NCBI GenBank assembly: GCA_020721645.1
Contig: DYMH01000031.1
Span: forward strand, 1-32,057
Direction of reading: 5' to 3'
Length of the DNA stretch: 32,057 nt
Source of the DNA: Draconibacterium orientale
GTDB taxonomy: Bacteria > Bacteroidota > Bacteroidia > Bacteroidales > JAADGE01
Shown: positions 19,719 to 27,126 of the stretch, piece by piece
Position numbering within the stretch: position 1 is the stretch's first letter
Layout: every line of letters starts with the position of its first letter
The notes under the pieces: model-generated
Databases searched by the model: none
The model's input: the letters and a program-made list of their open reading frames with translations, nothing else
What the model was told of the DNA's origin: nothing
Made by a program: the position numbers and the translations under genes

Positions 19719-19755
19719 AAAGAATCGGTAAATTTTTTTACCGGTTCTTTTTTTT
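19719..19755 (+). terminator. rho-independent terminator of the cyd operon
   Basis: A 14-bp stem (19719-19732 with 19737-19750; core CGGT/ACCG, one G-U pair in the RNA) closes a loop of four T residues and is followed by a run of T residues. It lies 32 bp after the cydB stop and separates the oxidase operon from the octaheme cytochrome operon. Confidence 0.9.
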
Positions 19756-19780
19756 GATACGGTAACCACCGAAAATTGGA

Positions 19781-19877
19781 TAAGTAATCGGACAGATTTA
19801 TTTGTATATTATAAAGTCCGTATTCTTATCAAAATCAAATTATTACTTCATTAACCATTAATAATTAACCATTACTT
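19781..19877 (+). repeat. dispersed 90-bp repeat, copy 2
   Basis: This plus-strand copy matches the reverse complement of 1011-1100. The first 80 positions align without gaps and differ at about five sites; near the right end a short insertion (TTAACCATTAAT-type sequence) breaks the match. It lies between the cydB terminator and the octaheme operon promoter and contains no ORF. Confidence 0.85.
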
Positions 19878-20090
19878 AATAGCCTCCATAAAAAATTTGA
19901 CCAAAAATATTGAATCATTTTTAACCAACAATTTGGAAAACCAATTTGATGTGTTAAAAAACATTTTAAAAAAAACTTGATATTTCTACTGATATCGGTG
20001 TATAAAATAATTAAATAACATATAATCAGATATTTGAAAAACATGTTTTAATGCTATGTTTTTAAACATCTGAAAATGTGTTTGAATATA

Positions 20091-20122
20091 TATATGTATG
20101 TATTGGTAATTATGTATTTTTG
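20091..20122 (+). promoter_or_regulatory. promoter of the octaheme cytochrome operon
   Basis: TTTG at 20091-20094, a 20-bp spacer, and TATTTTTG at 20115-20122 fit the Bacteroidota housekeeping promoter (TTTG, 19-21 bp, TAnnTTTG). Transcription would start near 20128 and give a leader of about 248 nt before the ATG at 20376. The leader is AT-rich, and no known riboswitch was recognised in it. Confidence 0.6.
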
Positions 20123-20375
20123 CATTGTAATTTTTACTTGGCGGAAAAATCAATAGCAATTAGAGATTTTTTTGTGATATTGAGAATTAATTTTCATCAC
20201 ACAAAAGAATTATATCTGTCTTTTTCAATATAAGTATAAAAATACTGATTATTGTGCTAAATTTAAAGTTTTTTATACAAAAAGTAACACAAACCCATGA
20301 TTGCTAAAAATTAAATAACTTTTATTCACATTATTAATTTCTAAAAAGAATTAAAGAATAATTAATTAACAAAAT

Positions 20376-21986
20376 ATGAAAAAAGCAATTCTTCTTATCA
20401 TTGGATTTAATTTACTGATTTTAATTGGCATTTATGTTTTTAAACAAGATGATGTTGTTGATATAAAATTGGAAAAATTAAAACAAACTTATGCAGTAAA
20501 ACCCATTGCATCTGTCGATCATTCGAAACTTCCGGCACTTCAAAAAGTTTTTAAAACTCCGCAGGAAGTAACTTTGGCGTGTATTTCGTGTCACAACGAA
20601 TCTGCAAAAGAAGTGATGACCTCGTCGCATTGGAATTGGGAGCGTGCCGGATATATCGAAGGACGCGGCGTTGAATTTTTGGGAAAAAAGAATATCATCA
20701 ACAACTATTGTCTTAGTTCCAAAGACAACGAGCAAGCTTGTGCCAAATGCCACATTGGTTATGGAATGAAAAATAACGACACCTATAATTATAGAGATTC
20801 GAGCAATGTCGATTGTATGGTATGTCATGACAATAGCGAAACCTACCAAAAAGGCTCTTCAATGGCAGGAAATCCGGACAGAAATGTAAATTTGGCAAAA
20901 GTTGCACAAAGTGTTGGTTTGCCTATAAAAAGTAATTGCGGTTCGTGTCATTTTTACAGCGGCGGAGGTAACAATGTAAAACACGGCGACTTAGAAGAAG
21001 CACAGTTTAATTGCAGTCGTGATGTCGATGTTCACATGGCTTCCGACGGACTGAATATGGAATGTGTAGCTTGCCATACCGCAACCAATCACCAAATGAA
21101 AGGACGTTTATACTCCGTTTCATCAGATGACCAAAACCGTGCATATTGCGAAGATTGTCATACCTCAACTCCGCATTTAGATAAAATTTTAAATACACAT
21201 ACGGCACGAATTGCTTGTCAAACATGCCATATACCCGAATATGCCAAAGTAAATTCCACCAAAATGGATTGGAAATGGTCTGATGCAGGTAAATTAAAAG
21301 ATGGGAAACCATACGAAACTGAAGATTCTCTTGGCAACCATGATTATATGTCGATTAAAGGATCTTTTATCTGGAAACGTAATATAAAACCTGATTATGT
21401 TTGGTTCAACGGAAATGCAGGACACTACATCATCGGAGACAAAATCACCTCTACTCCGATTCAATTAAACACACTCAATGGCTCGTATAACGATAAATAT
21501 TCAAAAATTATACCCGTAAAAATAAGTACAGGCGATCAAATTTATGACAAAGAGTATAATTATTTGATTATTCCCAAATTATTCGATCCCGAGAAAGGAG
21601 ACAGTGCATATTGGCAAGATTTCAATTGGAATGATGCTGCAACTGCCGGTATGAAACATATTGGGTTGCCTTTCAGCGGATCATACGGATTTGTCAATAC
21701 CGAGATGTATTGGCCCATTAACCACATGGTTTCACCAAAAGAAAAATCGGTAAGCTGTGCCGAATGTCATACCCGTGATAATGGCAGATTAGCAAAATTG
21801 GGCGGGTTTTATCTGCCCGGACGCGACAGAAATACCCTTTTGGATTTCTTTGGAAAGTGGTTAATTATTCTTTCAATTATTGGAGTTGTAATTCACAATT
21901 CGATGCGAATATTTACCGCTTATCGAAATAAACAAGTAGAAACCAAAATTATTAATTATAAAATCAACGATGATGACAACGAATAG
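20376..21986 (+). CDS. octaheme c-type cytochrome, tetrathionate reductase (OTR) family
   Basis: This 536-residue protein has eight CxxCH heme-binding motifs, beginning at Cys69, 122, 147, 188, 230, 258, 281 and 461. The spacing, with a long gap before the last heme, and the block NNYCLSSKDNEQACAKCHIGYG around the second motif fit the octaheme tetrathionate reductase family typified by Shewanella OTR. OTR proteins reduce tetrathionate and, in vitro, also nitrite and hydroxylamine, so the natural substrate here is not fixed. An N-terminal hydrophobic helix (residues 3-22) directs export. A second helix near residues 490-510 (WLIILSIIGVVIHNSMRIF) should anchor the C-terminus in the inner membrane, leaving the hemes in the periplasm. 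The stop overlaps the start of the cytochrome b gene by 17 bp, pointing to tight co-expression and a likely complex. Confidence 0.88.
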   Translation: MKKAILLIIGFNLLILIGIYVFKQDDVVDIKLEKLKQTYAVKPIASVDHSKLPALQKVFKTPQEVTLACISCHNESAKEVMTSSHWNWERAGYIEGRGVEFLGKKNIINNYCLSSKDNEQACAKCHIGYGMKNNDTYNYRDSSNVDCMVCHDNSETYQKGSSMAGNPDRNVNLAKVAQSVGLPIKSNCGSCHFYSGGGNNVKHGDLEEAQFNCSRDVDVHMASDGLNMECVACHTATNHQMKGRLYSVSSDDQNRAYCEDCHTSTPHLDKILNTHTARIACQTCHIPEYAKVNSTKMDWKWSDAGKLKDGKPYETEDSLGNHDYMSIKGSFIWKRNIKPDYVWFNGNAGHYIIGDKITSTPIQLNTLNGSYNDKYSKIIPVKISTGDQIYDKEYNYLIIPKLFDPEKGDSAYWQDFNWNDAATAGMKHIGLPFSGSYGFVNTEMYWPINHMVSPKEKSVSCAECHTRDNGRLAKLGGFYLPGRDRNTLLDFFGKWLIILSIIGVVIHNSMRIFTAYRNKQVETKIINYKINDDDNE

Positions 21987-22632
21987 AATTTATATCTACA
22001 AAAGATTTGAACGTTTCTGGCATTGGACGCAAGCCGCACTAATTATTTTTTTAGCCATTACAGGTTTTGAAATTCATGATTCCATTCATATTTTCGGATT
22101 TCAAAAAGCTGTTCAATTTCATAATTTTGCTGCAATTGCTCTTATTATTCTTATCGCATTTGCCATATTTTGGCATTTAGCATTCGATGAATGGAAGCAA
22201 TACATTCCCACTCAAAAAAAATTAGTGGAACAAATAAAATATTATTTATTTGGCATGTTTAAGGGCGAAAAACACCCTACCGAAAAAAATGCACTTCAAA
22301 AATTAAATCCACTTCAAAGATTAATATATCTTGGGTTCAAATTATTTATGGTCCCCGTTGTTGTGATTTCCGGATTGCTTTACATGTTCGATAAAACCAT
22401 CGATGCAAACGGCATTGTTGTCAGCAGTGGGATAAAACTCGAAAATATTGCGGTTTGGCATACTTTCGGAGCATTTTTACTTATTGGATTTCTTATCGTA
22501 CATGTGTATATGACAACCACAGGGCACACTTATACCTCGAACATAAAAGCAATGTTTACCGGTTACGAAGATGTTGAAACCGAAGAACATGTTGAAAAGG
22601 CAAGTGAGGAAACTGAATCAAATAAAATTTAA
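21970..22632 (+). CDS. membrane cytochrome b (b561/Ni-hydrogenase type)
   Basis: The 220-residue protein has four predicted membrane helices and the histidines expected of a di-heme cytochrome b: RFWHWTQAALI in helix 1, FHNFAAIALI and WHLAFDEW around helix 2, and WHTFGAFLLIGFLIVHVYM near the end. It resembles the cytochrome b subunits of hydrogenases, formate dehydrogenases and multiheme reductases that exchange electrons with quinol. The acidic tail (about residues 198-220) is probably cytoplasmic. The gene overlaps the octaheme cytochrome gene by 17 bp, so I infer that it oxidises quinol and passes electrons to that cytochrome, or accepts them in reverse. A second ATG directly follows the chosen one, so the start may be one codon later. 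Confidence 0.85.
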   Translation: MMTTNRIYIYKRFERFWHWTQAALIIFLAITGFEIHDSIHIFGFQKAVQFHNFAAIALIILIAFAIFWHLAFDEWKQYIPTQKKLVEQIKYYLFGMFKGEKHPTEKNALQKLNPLQRLIYLGFKLFMVPVVVISGLLYMFDKTIDANGIVVSSGIKLENIAVWHTFGAFLLIGFLIVHVYMTTTGHTYTSNIKAMFTGYEDVETEEHVEKASEETESNKI

Positions 22633-22649
22633 AATTAAAATATAAAATT

Positions 22650-23177
22650 ATGCAGGCGAAACCATTCATGAACCCATACTTTGCGGGTTTTTTACTCGGA
22701 CTCGTTTTATTGACCACAATATATGTTACCGGTCGCGGACTCGGAGCCAGCGGAGGAACAAAAAGTGTGGTTACCTCCCTCGTAAAAAACGTAACACCCG
22801 AACATTATTCAACCACCAAATATTATCAGCAAGGAGAAGCCGAACATCATGGAAATCCTCTTAAAAATTGGTTGTTATTCGAAATAATCGGTGTTTTTAT
22901 CGGAGCTTTCATCTCCGGTGTAATTTCTGACAGAGTCGGTTTGAAACTCGAAAAAGGACCGGGCGTTGGAAATAAAACACGCATTATTGCCGCAATAATA
23001 GGTGGTTTATTATTCGGATTAGGCTCTCAATTCGGAAGGGGTTGCACAAGCGGTTCTGCACTCAGCGGAATGGCTGTGATGTCGTTCGGAGGAATTATTA
23101 CAATGCTGGCAATTTTCGGCTCGGCATATATGTTGGCTTATTTTTTTAGAAAACTTTGGATAAATAAACAAAATTAA
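22650..23177 (+). CDS. YeeE/YedE family sulfur transporter, first half
   Basis: This 175-residue membrane protein has about four hydrophobic helices and the family motif FGRGCTSGSALSGMA near residue 130, where the Cys is the expected relay residue for sulfur compounds. The best-studied member, TsuA (YeeE), imports thiosulfate through a chain of cysteines. Many Bacteroidota split this fold into two half-size genes, and the following gene supplies the other half 1 bp downstream of this stop. The two products probably form one channel in the inner membrane. Substrate identity is not shown by the sequence; thiosulfate, sulfite or a reduced sulfur species are the main options. The gene starts 17 bp after the cytochrome b stop, inside the same unit. 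Confidence 0.85.
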   Translation: MQAKPFMNPYFAGFLLGLVLLTTIYVTGRGLGASGGTKSVVTSLVKNVTPEHYSTTKYYQQGEAEHHGNPLKNWLLFEIIGVFIGAFISGVISDRVGLKLEKGPGVGNKTRIIAAIIGGLLFGLGSQFGRGCTSGSALSGMAVMSFGGIITMLAIFGSAYMLAYFFRKLWINKQN

Positions 23178-23178
23178 T

Positions 23179-24372
23179 ATGGGACCATTAGTACCGGATA
23201 TTCTCAGCAACGAATTTAGTTTTGTTGTTGCATTAGTGATTGGAATTGCCTTTGGATTTGTTTTAGAACAAGCAGGATTTTCAACCACAAAAAAATTAGT
23301 AGGACTATTTTACGGCTATGATTTTACCGTATTAAAAGTTTTTTTTACAGGCGGCATTGTCGCCATGATAGGCGTTGTTATATTGGGGCATTTCGGAATT
23401 TTAGATTTAGACCTGATTTATGTTAATCCTACCTTTCTTCGATCGGCATTAATAGGCGGCGGAATTATGGGAGCCGGTTTCATAATTGGAGGTTTTTGCC
23501 CCGGAACCAGCATTTGTGCCGTGGCTACCGGAAAAATTGACGCTTTTTGGTTCATCATTGGTTCATTGATAGGCATCTTAATTTTTATGGAATTTTATCC
23601 GTCGTTTGAAAAAACGTATTTTGCCGATAATATGGGCAATCTGAGAATGGATAAATATTTAGGGATGTCCCAAGAATTATTTGCAACTCTGCTCACAGCA
23701 TTGGCAATTTTAGCGTTCTTTTTTACCCAAAAAATTCAAAACAAAGTTCGCAATGATCAATCTGTCTATCCAAAAGAAAAAAAGATAAGATACAGTATTT
23801 TTGCTGCCATACCTTTTATTATAATTATCATCGTTGTATTAACCCCAAGTTTTGAGCAACATATAATCAATAAGGCAAATATGGTTGAGAATCAAAAATC
23901 AGCAAAAGAAATGACAGCCGATAAATTGGCGATTGATCTTGCGAATAATTATTATCAAATCAATTTGATAGACCTTAGAAGTCCCGAAAAATATAAAGAA
24001 TATCACTTACCGCTCTCAATCAATATCCCATACGACAGTCTGCAAAACCGCGAGTGGAAAAATTATTTCAAGCAAAAATATAAAACAAATATTTTCTATT
24101 CCGATTCTATCGATATTGCCCGAAAAGCGTATGTTATTGCTACAAATATCGGCGATGCTGAAACATATATTCTGCATGAAAATATCTCAGAATTTAAAAA
24201 ACAGAATTTAGATACTCATGTAGCACCCGTTTCTGCTACAAAAGAAGAACAGCAGCTTGTTGAATTTCGGAACGAAACAGCACGAAGAATATTAGACTTA
24301 GAAAATAAACTGAAAAACCAAATGCAACCTGCAAAAAAAGAAATTAAAAAGGTAAAAGGCGGATGCAGCTAA
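23179..24372 (+). CDS. YeeE/YedE transporter half fused to a cysteine-less rhodanese-like domain
   Basis: Residues 1 to about 190 are the second YeeE/YedE half, with the motif GGFCPGTSICAVATGKIDAFW carrying two cysteines. A further membrane helix (about 209-226, FAAIPFIIIIIVVL) is preceded by many Lys/Arg, so by the positive-inside rule the tail should face the periplasm. Residues ~250-345 fit a rhodanese-like domain (LIDLRSPEKYKEYHLPLSINIP). The catalytic-loop position that normally has Cys is Ser308 (NIFYSDS), so it should not act as a classic sulfurtransferase. The remaining tail is charged and helical and ends GGCS, placing one Cys at the penultimate position. The gene begins 1 bp after the first half. 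It may bind a sulfur substrate and pass it to the channel, but that is inference. Confidence 0.83.
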   Translation: MGPLVPDILSNEFSFVVALVIGIAFGFVLEQAGFSTTKKLVGLFYGYDFTVLKVFFTGGIVAMIGVVILGHFGILDLDLIYVNPTFLRSALIGGGIMGAGFIIGGFCPGTSICAVATGKIDAFWFIIGSLIGILIFMEFYPSFEKTYFADNMGNLRMDKYLGMSQELFATLLTALAILAFFFTQKIQNKVRNDQSVYPKEKKIRYSIFAAIPFIIIIIVVLTPSFEQHIINKANMVENQKSAKEMTADKLAIDLANNYYQINLIDLRSPEKYKEYHLPLSINIPYDSLQNREWKNYFKQKYKTNIFYSDSIDIARKAYVIATNIGDAETYILHENISEFKKQNLDTHVAPVSATKEEQQLVEFRNETARRILDLENKLKNQMQPAKKEIKKVKGGCS

Positions 24373-24451
24373 TAAAAAATAAGAATATGTACAAATTTTG
24401 AATAATAACAAGAATATTATCAAATCCGGAGTATTATATTAAACAAAAAAA

Positions 24452-25633
24452 ATGAACACAGAAAAATCAGGATTCAACACAAAATTAATCCATGCCGGCG
24501 AAATACACGACCAATTCGGTTCGGCAACCGTACCAATTTATCAAACATCAACATTTTCTTTTGAAAGTGCAGAAGACGGAGCAAAATGCTTTGCAGGCGA
24601 AAGCAACGGTTACATGTACACACGCATTGCAAATCCAACCATCGATGCACTTGAACGACAAATAGCTGCTCTCGAAAATGGTTTCGGAGCCGTTGCCGTA
24701 AGTTCCGGAATGGCTGCTGCCACTACGGTGTATTTATCATTGCTCAGTCAAGGCGACCATATCGTCAGTACCGATGCAATTTACGGACCGGCTCGCGGTG
24801 TGATGGAAAAACAATTTGTCCGTTTCGGAATCGAATCAACCTACATCAACACAACCGATGCCGCAAATGTGAAAGAAGCCATTCGCCCCAACACAAAAGT
24901 GGTTTATATTGAAACTCCCGCAAATCCAACAATGGATATGACCGATTTGAGAGCAGTTGCCGAAATTGCTCATCAACATGGTTGCTTGTTGGTTGTAGAT
25001 AACACATTTTGCAGCCCCTATCTGCAAAATCCCTTAGATTTTGGAGCAGATGTCGTTTTTCATTCGATGACAAAATTCATTAACGGGCACGCCGATATTG
25101 TTGCCGGAATAATCATCGCCAAAGAAGAACAACTCTACAAACAAATACGTAATATGATGGTATTGATGGGTTGCAATATGGATCCACATCAAGCTTATAT
25201 GGTATTACGCGGTGTTAAAACATTGGGAATAAGAATTGACCGGGCACAAGAAAGTGCATTGAAAGTAGCTGAATATTTGGAAAATCACCCCAAAGTGGCA
25301 TGGGTAAAATATCCCGGTTTGAAATCGCACCCACAATACGAATTAGGCAAAAAGCAAATGCGTGGCGATGGTTCCATGATTAGTTTTGGATTGAAAACCG
25401 GCTACGAAGGAGCCAAAAAATTGATGAACAACGTTCATTTAGCCCTATTAGCAGTTTCTTTGGGCGGTGTGGAAACACTCATTCAGCATCCGGCATCAAT
25501 GACACATGCCAAAGTTTCGGCACAAGACAAAGAAAAAGCAGGAATAAGCGACGATTTGATTCGTTATGCCGTTGGTATTGAAGACGTAAACGACATAATT
25601 GATGATTTAAAACACGGCTTAGACAAAGTTTAA
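24452..25633 (+). CDS. PLP-dependent methionine gamma-lyase / sulfhydrylase family enzyme
   Basis: This 393-residue protein belongs to the Cys/Met metabolism PLP enzymes (gamma family). The PLP lysine is Lys208 in HSMTKFINGHADIVAG. The phosphate-binding SSGMAA segment (near residue 90), the YTRIANPT motif (Tyr and Arg from the neighbouring subunit) and the EAL-type ALERQIAALE helix are intact. Members make or break C-S bonds: methionine gamma-lyase releases methanethiol, cystathionine gamma-lyase and synthase act on cystathionine, and homoserine sulfhydrylases fix sulfide. The Cys that follows Tyr-Gly in classic methionine gamma-lyases is Pro113 here (YGPARGV), so the exact reaction is open. 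It lies 79 bp after the transporter gene with no terminator between, so I place it in the same sulfur-related unit. The product is cytoplasmic. Confidence 0.85.
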   Translation: MNTEKSGFNTKLIHAGEIHDQFGSATVPIYQTSTFSFESAEDGAKCFAGESNGYMYTRIANPTIDALERQIAALENGFGAVAVSSGMAAATTVYLSLLSQGDHIVSTDAIYGPARGVMEKQFVRFGIESTYINTTDAANVKEAIRPNTKVVYIETPANPTMDMTDLRAVAEIAHQHGCLLVVDNTFCSPYLQNPLDFGADVVFHSMTKFINGHADIVAGIIIAKEEQLYKQIRNMMVLMGCNMDPHQAYMVLRGVKTLGIRIDRAQESALKVAEYLENHPKVAWVKYPGLKSHPQYELGKKQMRGDGSMISFGLKTGYEGAKKLMNNVHLALLAVSLGGVETLIQHPASMTHAKVSAQDKEKAGISDDLIRYAVGIEDVNDIIDDLKHGLDKV

Positions 25634-25652
25634 TAATAATTAGTATAATAAT

Positions 25653-25686
25653 AAAGACAAAGCATTTACGCTTTGTCTTTTTTTTT
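25653..25686 (+). terminator. rho-independent terminator of the octaheme-sulfur operon
   Basis: A perfect 11-bp stem, AAAGACAAAGC/GCTTTGTCTTT (25653-25663 and 25670-25680), closes a 6-nt loop and is followed by T residues to 25686. It lies 19 bp after the stop of the PLP enzyme gene. Confidence 0.93.
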
Positions 25687-26186
25687 AATATTGATTTCGC
25701 CACAGCTGCATCTTGATTCGCATCTAAATGGTGCGTTGAAAAAAACGTGTTTGTAAAAACTTGTTATATTGCGAAATATTAATAATCTGTTCAAATCTTT
25801 TTTAATGAATCCGTAGAAGAAATCGTAAAAAATCATACTATAAAGTACAAAAGCAATTAAATATTAGAAGAAACGAGTCTTTCCGAAGCATCATTAAAAA
25901 TCAACAGAATCTTTTCAAAATCAATTTGGAAATGATCCCTAAATTTTCCAAAACACCGTTATATTGAAACAAATGAATTTAAAATAATAAAATTAATTGT
26001 AACAACCATTTATAACACTTGTTATGGTGTCATTAATTTGTCATATAAGAAATTAAGAAAGATAAATTTAATTTGAATTTAATAGAATTTTTAGAAGTGT
26101 AACAAATACAAATACAGATAAATATGAAAATTAAATTAAAAATAATAAAAATAAATATTTTTAATTGAAAAATATTTTAGAACTCA
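25687..26186. other. AT-rich intergenic stretch without a recognised gene
   Basis: About 500 bp of AT-rich DNA between the operon terminator and the promoter of the AP2 gene. I saw only short interrupted frames, no RNA gene and no clear repeat. Confidence 0.55.
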
Positions 26187-26218
26187 TTTGGATATATATA
26201 TTTTTTGTTATAATTTTG
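26187..26218 (+). promoter_or_regulatory. promoter of the AP2-domain gene
   Basis: TTTG at 26187-26190, a 20-bp spacer, and TAATTTTG at 26211-26218 match the Bacteroidota promoter pattern exactly. Transcription would start near 26224, about 54 nt before the ATG. Confidence 0.7.
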
Positions 26219-26277
26219 TTTAGTCGAAAACGACCAAAGAAATTATTTAATTAAAAACCGCCTTAAAATTAAAAATT

Positions 26278-26853
26278 ATGATTTACAAATTAAATCTGAA
26301 AAATTCAAAAGAAACTGTCTTGGTTGACGAAAAAGTTTGGGAATTTTTAAACAGCGATCCCGAATTACTCCGAATTAAATTTTTGGAAAATCTGCGAGAA
26401 CATTCCTTAGGATATGCGTTTTATCAAAAACATTGGCCACAACCGGATAAATCTTACAAAGTGCAAACAATTTATATCCATAAATTGATTGCCGAAACAT
26501 TTATCGAAAAACCCGTTTCGGAAGACAGAATGTTCGTTTTGTTTAAAAATGGAAAAACAAAAGATTGCCGACTCGAAAATTTGGGTTGGGTGAGCCGCAG
26601 TCGATTAGTTCGAAACACAAAAAATATCAACAGTAAAACAGGCTATCGCGGTGTTACAAAAGACGGCAAACGATTCCGAGCAATTATCTACAACAATAAC
26701 TATAAAATTGCATTGGGACGATTTGCTACTCCGGAAGAAGCTGCATTAGCCTATAACGAAAAAGCCAAAGAACTATTCGGCGATGATGTTCGTTCATTAA
26801 ATAAAATTCCGAAAGAAAAATTGGACGCTATTTTAGCAGCAAAAAATAGCTAA
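26278..26853 (+). CDS. AP2-domain protein with a degraded HNH motif
   Basis: The 191-residue protein has two recognisable parts. Residues ~62-112 follow the pattern of HNH homing-type nucleases (VQTIYIHKLIAETFI, then NGKTKDCRLENLGWVS), with His68 present. The catalytic His that normally precedes Lys-Asn-Gly is replaced by Phe89, so nuclease activity is doubtful. Residues ~120-175 form an AP2/ERF DNA-binding domain (TGYRGV, then LGRFATPEEAALAYNEKA and a final SLN). HNH-AP2 proteins are usually phage or intron-borne endonucleases. Here it stands alone, with its own promoter and terminator and without a split host gene, which suggests a captured element now used as a DNA-binding protein. Residues 1-60 are not recognised. 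The coding sequence is AT-rich like its surroundings. Confidence 0.78.
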   Translation: MIYKLNLKNSKETVLVDEKVWEFLNSDPELLRIKFLENLREHSLGYAFYQKHWPQPDKSYKVQTIYIHKLIAETFIEKPVSEDRMFVLFKNGKTKDCRLENLGWVSRSRLVRNTKNINSKTGYRGVTKDGKRFRAIIYNNNYKIALGRFATPEEAALAYNEKAKELFGDDVRSLNKIPKEKLDAILAAKNS

Positions 26854-26861
26854 AAATATTA

Positions 26862-26897
26862 AAAAAAAAACACCGAAAATATTCGGTGTTTTTTTTT
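26862..26897 (+). terminator. rho-independent terminator of the AP2-domain gene
   Basis: The core stem CACCGAA/TTCGGTG (26871-26877 and 26882-26888) is extended by nine A-T pairs and closes the 4-nt loop AATA. The T run doubles as the -33 region of the SRP RNA promoter that follows. The A-rich 5' side means that it could also terminate in the reverse direction. Confidence 0.9.
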
Positions 26898-26924
26898 GCA
26901 GACCGAAAAATCTTTATACTTTTG
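26895..26924 (+). promoter_or_regulatory. promoter of the SRP RNA gene
   Basis: TTTG at 26895-26898, an 18-bp spacer, and TACTTTTG at 26917-26924 form a Bacteroidota-type promoter. The RNA should start near 26929. The -33 TTTG is made by the end of the upstream terminator's T-tract, so terminator and promoter share bases. Confidence 0.7.
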
Positions 26925-26928
26925 TGCC

Positions 26929-27026
26929 GGGTAAGTCTTATACGATCAGCTCCCGCTGAATCCCCCAGGTCTTGACGGAAGCAAGGGTAAGTGGTTGTAG
27001 CGGTGCGATATAAGTAGCTTACCCAC
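26929..27026 (+). ncRNA. ffs: signal recognition particle RNA, small bacterial type (4.5S-like)
   Basis: The conserved apical part of SRP RNA is present: CCCCCAGGTC, then TTGACGGAAGCAAGGGT, with the GGAAGCA sequence that binds Ffh. The ends pair as expected: GGGTAAG with CTTACCC (26929-26935 and 27018-27024), CTTATA with TATAAG (26937-26942 and 27009-27014), and CCGCT with AGCGG (26953-26957 and 26999-27003). The RNA of about 98 nt forms one long hairpin and works with Ffh and FtsY in co-translational targeting of membrane proteins. A run of seven or more T residues after 27026 should end transcription. The ends are set by promoter spacing and pairing and could be off by a few bases. Confidence 0.93.
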
Positions 27027-27041
27027 TTTTTTTGTGATATA

Positions 27042-27072
27042 GTTGGTAATGAAAAACGAGCAGGTATCTTTG
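27042..27072 (+). promoter_or_regulatory. promoter of the transaldolase gene
   Basis: TATCTTTG at 27065-27072 is a perfect -7 box. A near-consensus -33 (GTTG, 27042-27045) lies 19 bp upstream. Transcription would begin near 27078, about 49 nt before the ATG. Confidence 0.6.
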
Positions 27073-27126
27073 AAAATCTGCCGACAAACATACTGACAGC
27101 CAATTTCTAATCCCTAATTTTTTTTT

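Noticed and set aside
20376-21986. Naming the octaheme cytochrome a proven tetrathionate reductase (ttrA or otr)
   Set aside because: TtrA is a molybdenum enzyme of another family. OTR-type proteins also act on nitrite and hydroxylamine in vitro, so only the family name is justified.
25780-25960. Possible decayed gene downstream of the sulfur operon
   Set aside because: Short fragments such as ESVEEIVKNH look protein-like, but stops interrupt every frame within about 25 codons and no family was recognised.
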